Below, piece by piece: positions 57,958 through 64,000 of a stretch of DNA of 64,000 nt. The notes under the pieces are model-generated. The model worked only from the letters and a program-made list of their open reading frames with translations. It did no database searches and was not told where the DNA came from. The stretch's first letter is position 1, and each line of letters starts with the position of its first letter. A program made the position numbers and the translations under genes. The stretch comes from Doryteuthis pealeii (Eukaryota; Mollusca; Cephalopoda; Myopsida; Loliginidae): positions 88,447,140-88,511,139 of the forward strand of contig CM042143.1 in NCBI GenBank assembly GCA_023376005.1, given 5' to 3'.

Positions 57958-58596
57958 TCTTATTATAATGGAGATTGTGAGTTTTTCTGTCTGTAACCGA
58001 AACTATATTACTATACAAATCACAATTCCCTTTGTTATTTACATCACATTCTCCATGATTTTATTTTTTATTTAAAACCCAATTATTAATAAAATTGTTT
58101 TACATCATTAAGACTGTTGACCATATCTACATACTAATAATATGCAATTGTATTTATATATACAACAAAATAGCAGATTACAGTGTGAATGGTAAGGCTA
58201 ATTTGCATTTTGATATTAAAAATTTGATTTTAATAAATATGTGCTTAGTATTATTGATTTCTAATTGTTTGGTTTTATCTTATTGAATATGAGCAAAAAT
58301 CTCAGGAATAAATCTTAAAAGAAATCCATTAACAAGAAGAAATAACTGTAATATTATTCTTTACTTTCTATCTTAACTAAATAGTTAAATTAGGAAAATT
58401 TAACAAAGACAGACGGGAGTAATGTAAAATGATGGAAGAGTTAGTTTCAAAGTTGTTCTATTTTTCAATCATACCCCCTCTGTTCAAAATCTTTTTATCT
58501 GCATTCTTATTCAGTTTCATCAGCCTTTCTAATTTAATATATTTTATTATATTAAAACTTAAATACTAGCACCCGGAGGGTGCATATATTTGCTAG
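57958..58596 (+). mobile_element. Helitron-like non-autonomous element, copy 5
   Basis: Starts TCTTATTATAATGGAGATTG after A; ends GCACCCGGAGGGTGC, ATATATTTGCTAG, then T. Both ends are intact. It lies in OSTF1 intron 3. Confidence 0.75.
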
Positions 58597-58861
58597 TAAT
58601 AATAATAATCTGAAAGTGAATGTAATGGCAGGACTGCAGTTTGAATTTGTTTACTACGATGTTGCAATCCAGTATGTTAGGCACTACAACATGGGGACTC
58701 CCCTGGACTCAAAGGGTTAAAAGACCTTTTCAATAAAACCAAACCCCATCCCCGAAACAATAAAAACGAGCACCCCCTCCCAAAAAAAAAAAAACAAACC
58801 CTACCCCCAAAACAAAACAAACCCACCCCCAAACAATAAAAACACCTAAAAGAAATAAAAC

Positions 58862-59375
58862 TAAAAAGTTTGTATTATTTGGATTTTTCAGACTGTTGTC
58901 CACATCTTGATTGTTATATACACAACGTTTCAGCCAATGTGCCCTCCAGCCTTCATGTGTTTCTTGTCGAACTTGGGAAACCTTCATGTCATAATTGAGA
59001 CCTTCACGGAACTTCAAACCAAACACATTATTCAATCCACTGGAGCAGACTGTTCTCATTCCATTAACCATGACCGGGTACAACTGTTAAATAATGAAGC
59101 CTGCTATATTATTATCGCCCTTGGCCAAGATTGAACCTGCAGATGGTTGTCACTTAGAACTGTATTAACTCAACTATTATATCTGTTGCACCATTGGTGT
59201 GAAGTTCCGTGAAGGCTTCCAAGTTCAGAGATAAGATTCAACAAGAAATAAGTAAAGAAGGCCTGAGGGCACATCGACCAAAACATTGTGTATATAACAA
59301 TAAAGATGAGGACAGTAGTCTGAAAAATCCAAATAATATAAATTATCAAGCCTCATCTCAAAATTTCAAACAAAT
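58862..59375. mobile_element. SINE family C copy 4, inverted arms
   Basis: Left arm 58868-58930 contains the reverse complement of the GAGGACAACAGTCTGAAAAATCC end module; the right arm 59283-59345 carries it forward. The interior is decayed. It lies in OSTF1 intron 3 about 150 bp upstream of exon 4. Confidence 0.55.
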
Positions 59376-59519
59376 ATTTAAAAAAAAAAGGTGGTTTCAG
59401 CATTAAATGACCCACATAGGGTTGATATGCCACTAAGTAAAAATAACTCAACCTTCTCTCTTTTTTTTTCTTTGTTCCTCTTTTCTTTCGCCCTCAATTC
59501 TATATAATTCTCTTTTCAG

Positions 59520-59611
59520 TTGAAGAACACACAGAAGCTGTTCAGTATCCACTGCACGAAGCTGCTCGACGAGGCAACTTTCAATTTCTATCTGAATGCA
59601 TAGCAAATGGA
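59520..59611 (+). CDS. OSTF1: OSTF1 exon 4 (first ankyrin repeat begins)
   Basis: The exon encodes EEHTEAVQYPLHEAARRGN then FQFLSECIANG. PLHEAARRGN is the classic start of an ankyrin repeat and matches the first ankyrin repeat of OSTF1. The phase fits exon 3 (G + TT = Val). It ends at GTAAGT. Remaining ankyrin exons were not seen up to 64000, so the gene is truncated by the window's right edge. Confidence 0.93.
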
Positions 59612-59704
59612 GTAAGTATTCTGCCTTCTCCCTTGTGAAAAGGGGTTGGGTAGTAGTTTTAATCAAGTTGTCTTGAAAGAACATAAAATAATGAAAATGA
59701 TTTT

Positions 59705-60050
59705 CCCAACCCTATTGCCCTTATGGCAAGCCCCACCCCTTTTTATCATATGGATGCTAGAAGGCGGTGGCTGCGGGTCTACATGTCCTGGGAATGGCGT
59801 TAAACTCTATCTGATGGTGAGGTTCCAGTTTTAGAGGTTTGGGGAATGTGGAGCACCCCTTCATCACCATTGCTCCCTGGTCCACTCTGACCCGGAGTGG
59901 TAGTACCTGTTAGGGTCCCATCTATGGGTTAAATAGAAAAATGTATTAATTAAAAAAAAATGTATTATCCATTAAGAATTGATTTATTTCAAAACTTTAT
60001 CGGTATTAAATGACCCACTGAGGTTGATATGCCATAAAACAAACCAAACC
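59705..60050 (+). repeat. Family B copy, 5'-truncated, just after OSTF1 exon 4
   Basis: Starts CCAACCCTATTGCCC, ends GTTGATATGCCATAAAAC with an (AACCA)n tail. A short extra 3' tail also occurs at 59397-59440 before exon 4. Confidence 0.8.
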
Positions 60051-60089
60051 AAACCAAATCAGGTAAAAAAAAAAAAGATTAAGAGAATG

Positions 60090-60420
60090 TGAATGTCTCA
60101 AGAGTTTTGGAGATGCATGTTGGTGAATTGACAGATCAGAAGAAACTGCCAAGATTCGAAAAACAAGTGGGAGGAAAGTCTGATGATGTAGCCATGTTAG
60201 AAATTGGAAAATATCTAAGTTGGGCCAGAAATTCGCCTGACGCTGGTACACTAAAACATAGCGTAAATTAAAATATATTCCATAATTCCCAATTTCAATA
60301 TTACAAATAAAACAAACATGTAACTTTTTTCTTTTACAATTCATTTTAATTTTACATTGGGCATTTAAGCGAAGCAAGACTATTTGGAATGTTTCATTTT
60401 TAAAATTTGGTGAAATAAAA
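60090..60420 (+). repeat. Interspersed fragments shared with 33.5 kb and 63.6 kb
   Basis: AAAATATCTAAGTTGG...GAAATTCGCCTGACGC (60206-60242) resembles 33530-33565. ATTCATTTTAATTTTAC then GGGCATTTAAGC...TATTTGGAATGTTTC (60339-60400) resembles 63628-63690. Class unknown. Confidence 0.6.
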
Positions 60421-60439
60421 TGGGACAAATAAGAAATCT

Positions 60440-60590
60440 GCAATTAAGCAACACCAGATAATCTGGATTTACATTTTTGCATTGCATCTGGAACAATTTA
60501 GATGGTCTCATTTTTAACCAGAGGGTGTTGCAGGATGATAACTGACGGAAGATTTCAGAAAACACATATTAATATATAGATATTTTCTAA
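60440..60590 (+). repeat. Family E repeat, copy 6 (3' part)
   Basis: AGCAACACCAGATAATCTGG ... ACACATATTAATATATAG. Confidence 0.6.
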
Positions 60591-61966
60591 GCTTATTCTG
60601 GTATAAAGCTGAATGTGGAAGCATGTGGTGTCATGATGTTGTATACAACCACTAGATTTGGCAAACAGTGAGGAACATGTATATATAAAAATATATTATA
60701 TTTTTATTCTTTGGTGTGTGGAACAGGATAGTCATCGGAGAGAATTTGCACATACAAAGGAGCTGTAGGGAGTTTGAACAGTGAACAATAACTGCTTCAA
60801 CCAAAGTTTTAAGAGTTTATATCTTAAAACTCTCACATGGCCACGCCTCTTTAACTGGCACCCACACAGTTTTCTTGCAGACACACCCCTTTACCCACAT
60901 AGCTTGTTTTCATTGGTCATAGGCCACATCAATGCATTTCCTGTGTCTGATCCTAGGCCATGAGTTGCACCCACACATTTCCTGTGTTTATCATTGGCCA
61001 TAATTACACCCACACATTTCCTGTGTTTATGCATTGGTTATCACACCTGTCTTCCTGAAGTCACTTTGTTGATTTTATCCATGGCCGGTCAATGCAATAT
61101 ATTACACAAGATTGTTGAAGGATTTGGACTCGGTAATTAAAGTTCAAATCCTGGATGAGCCTGTTTACATTTCATATAGTGTTAATACCCTTGGAAAACC
61201 AAGAAAACTTAAAAATAAAACAAAAAAATATTTTCATTAGAGAATATTTCCAATTTTTACCTTACAAAATACTTTTATTTATTAATACACTAGAAAAAAC
61301 GTAACCCGTTAGGTCACCCATTGAGCTCTAGTTAGATAATTATGATCAGGAACAACGTGAGTTTGCAAAGCGAATTAAATCAAGGAAATGAATACCACCG
61401 GAGAATTTTAAAAAAACATTAACATCATTTTGTAAGATTTCTAAGAAAGGAAATGTTTGACCTAATTTAGATTTAAATGGACCTGATTCTTGGAATTCTA
61501 TTAAGAGCCAATTGTTGAGAAGGTAAGGGCTAGCTGCTGCTGAAAATTAACATACAAATAAACTGGGAAGTTTAATCTACCTCTCACATTCTCCAATGTC
61601 TCTCTTTAATCTCACAGAGAAACTAACATATATAAGAATCAAGATACATATAGAGAGGGGGAAAGTGACTGGCAGAATGTGAAGTAAGTAATGGGTCATA
61701 TTTTTAATTAGTTGCAACTAATTAGAACCAATTGAAATGGAATTTTAACTCAATCCCAAAATTTAGGAATATATACATAATTCAATCCTAGAACTTAAGA
61801 AAAAAGCCTCTAGGAAACAATCATTGATTCACTCAGCTTTAGTATAATGGAAGATAGATTTATTTATAAATAAGTATTGAGAATTTTATTAAATTTAGAT
61901 GAATGTTTTTATGTGAATTATTTTCAAACACAAAATTCTCTGATATTTGTTTTGGAGAGGGGGCAA

Positions 61967-62213
61967 GTAAAGTAAAGTCGTCGGGGTGGCCTAATGTCTG
62001 TATCAGCCTGACGGCAAGGGAGTCTATCCCCTTTTCACTAGCGCTAGACCAAGGAGATTATTTTTTAGCATCTGAGGTGGAGCACCACACCTACCATCAC
62101 TTTATCACACAGATCCCTGTGCTACTCATATGCTGAGTTGGTGAGGGCTGGTATCGAACCCAGAACCTTGTGGTTCCTGGTCAAACACTCTACCGACTGA
62201 GCTAAACCAGCCC
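61967..62213 (-). mobile_element. tRNA-derived SINE, family A copy 7, full length
   Basis: On the minus strand it begins GGGCTGGTTTAGCTCAGTCG (A box) with GGTTCGATACCAGCCC further on as a well-preserved B box and acceptor-stem match. The body runs to 61967. This is the best-preserved tRNA head of the family in the window. Confidence 0.9.
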
Positions 62214-63789
62214 TATAGAGATGGGGTACATTAGCATTAATATTTATTCCAAATTTTTTCCCAATAATTTTTACAAATGTCACAAAGTACAAAGTGTCTA
62301 TATATTTAAAAAAAAAAAAAGTAATCAGTTAGTTTATATTATGATTTTAAAGTCTCCAGCTGTTCACCGTCCCTGTCAGTACATTATTGGAATCTTCTAC
62401 AAGCTAGTTTCACAGATCCATTATAACTGAATAGCGAGTTCAATTGTTACATACTGAGGTTTTCACAGTACCAATTGATACGTGTTGTATACCCTTTTCT
62501 TACTTCTTGCTTCTAGTCATCTTTTCTTCTGGCCGGCTTTGCTATTCTGATCGTCTATCATCTTGGTCTGGTCTAGCGTCTGGTGTTGACTTGGTATATC
62601 TTCAAAGGTCTGGTCTGGTTTTCTATTGCTATGTTCTTGCTGGCTGGTCATCCTGGATTCATTTCTTAGTCTTGTTACCAAGACATTCATCAACCACAAG
62701 AACATTTTACTTATATAAACTTTTATTTCCTTAACTATACATTTCACGTAACTAAATATCTGACTAACATAGCGCACGCGAGTTCCAGCCTTAGGCAGAG
62801 CACCAAATGGCCGACTGCTCTGCCTGACGTCCAACTGCAAACTGAGGACTCTGAAAAAGGTCCCACGTGACTTCACATATTTGGCGGGCTTCTGTAATTT
62901 TCCATAGAAGGACCCGGCCATGGTATGAAAGGGGTCATCCCCTCAGAATTACAGGATTGACAATAATCTTATGCAACCGCATAGATTATGTAACACAATC
63001 CTCACTGGAGGTACCATCCTTGCAACTTTGTGTCACATCCTATCCTAGGTGAATGGGTTAGGTAAATACAAACTCCCGTAGAAATATTAACATGTTTTTT
63101 CAATCACCTGTAGTGGATTGCAAAAATGTGTTGACAGGTATGGTGAACATGTGGGAGACTGAAATTATATCATAAAGGTGCTTCCATACGGGTGTTAACA
63201 ATTTTTTGATCAATTTGTACATGTACATATGTGTCTGTCTGTCTGTGTGTCTGTGCTTACCAAACCCCTCTGCCATGATGGATGTGACACAAGATAATTT
63301 TTTTAAATGCATTAAGCTAGTTTGGATTCAGGAAAATAGTTTGTTTTCCTTCTCCTAGACTGGTTGCTGTATATTTGTCAAAAGGTTTTTTGTATGTCTG
63401 TGTTTATGTTTACATATATACATTGTGTTTAAAAAAAATTAACATTTTTATGGGAGTTCCTTTATGATATTATGACTTGAAAGTCTCTACTTGTTCACTG
63501 TCCCAATCAATAAAGAAATATTAACATTTTTAATAACTTGTGGGAGATTCCAAGAATATGTTAACAGTGAAAATGTGGAGACGGTTTTAAATTATATCAT
63601 AAAGGTGCTTCCATAAGGTTGTTTTTACAATTCATTTTAATTTTACGTTGGGCATTTAAGCAAAGCAAGAACTATTTGGAATGTTTCATTTTTAAATTTT
63701 TAATTTTTTTTTAAATACCCAGTATATTACAATAAAATAAAATTTTTATAAGTTATATTTTATCAACATTTAAAGGTTCCTATACTTTT
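62214..63789. other. Right edge, no OSTF1 exon recognised
   Basis: Contains a 134-codon minus-strand open frame (62517-62921) that I do not recognise and which overlaps an equally open + frame, plus direct repeats around AAATTATATCATAAAGGTGC (63163 and 63591). Probably old mobile DNA. None of the next OSTF1 ankyrin motifs were seen. Confidence 0.4.
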
Positions 63790-63903
63790 AGAAGTGCACC
63801 TTAGCAAAAACAATCTCTGTGGTCTAGCACTAGCAAAAAGGGGATAGACTCCCTTGCTGTCCAGCTGATACTGACAATAGGCCACTCTGCAAACTTTACT
63901 TTT
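63790..63903 (+). mobile_element. tRNA-derived SINE, family A 3' fragment
   Basis: Only the 3' body remains (AAAAACAATCTC ... GGGGATAGACTCCCTTGCTG ... AATAGGCCACTCTGC). Confidence 0.8.
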
Positions 63904-64000
63904 TTATATTTGTTCTAATCGTGTGTGTGTGTGTGTGTGATTTTTAAAAAAATATTTGTATCTATTTATTTTAACTTTATATGTATATTCATAAGTCTCA

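Noticed and set aside
62517..62921. 134-codon minus-strand ORF as a host gene
   Set aside because: No family recognised, the opposite strand is also open, and the region looks like old mobile DNA; kept only as a note.

Overview
The window is an intron-rich, AT-rich animal (metazoan) chromosome segment. Two conserved genes lie head to tail on the + strand, surrounded by dense mobile elements. Gene content, long introns, several tRNA-derived SINE families and LINE fragments fit a lophotrochozoan, most likely a mollusc and possibly a cephalopod. The sequence alone does not settle the species. There is one assembly gap of 100 N near 3.5 kb.

Layout. (1) 1-5.4 kb: SINE, CT/TA microsatellites with a higher-order repeat, the gap, and a Helitron-like element. 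(2) 5.4-19.3 kb: five exons of DTWD2, a tRNA-uridine aminocarboxypropyltransferase. Its first exon was not found. (3) 19.3-39.3 kb: about 20 kb with no recognisable host gene, holding decayed mariner-like elements, SINEs, Helitrons, palindromes and an unusual TIR element with an unrecognised ORF. (4) 39.4-59.6 kb and beyond: OSTF1, an SH3/ankyrin adaptor. Exon 1, the SH3 exons and the first ankyrin exon are present, and the gene runs off the right edge. (5) 59.6-64 kb: further repeats, no OSTF1 exon seen.

The two genes have unrelated functions (tRNA modification; SH3-based signalling adaptor), and nothing suggests co-regulation beyond adjacency.

The most interesting content is non-coding. 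Two sequences fit the complete consensus of minimal type I hammerhead ribozymes (core CTGATGA...GAAA, three stems, NUH cleavage triplet), at 46629-46670 and 55995-56035. Each lies just downstream of a tRNA-like promoter module, so they look like self-cleaving, tRNA-promoted retroelements (retrozyme-like). A third, more abundant SINE family carries a diverged hammerhead-like core and terminal inverted arms. A second theme is foldback DNA: one short foldback family has at least seven copies with 8-9 bp target duplications, and one copy sits directly against an OSTF1 5' splice site. Other palindromes have arms of 50-285 bp. All coordinates of repeats are by eye and approximate unless exact boundaries are stated.
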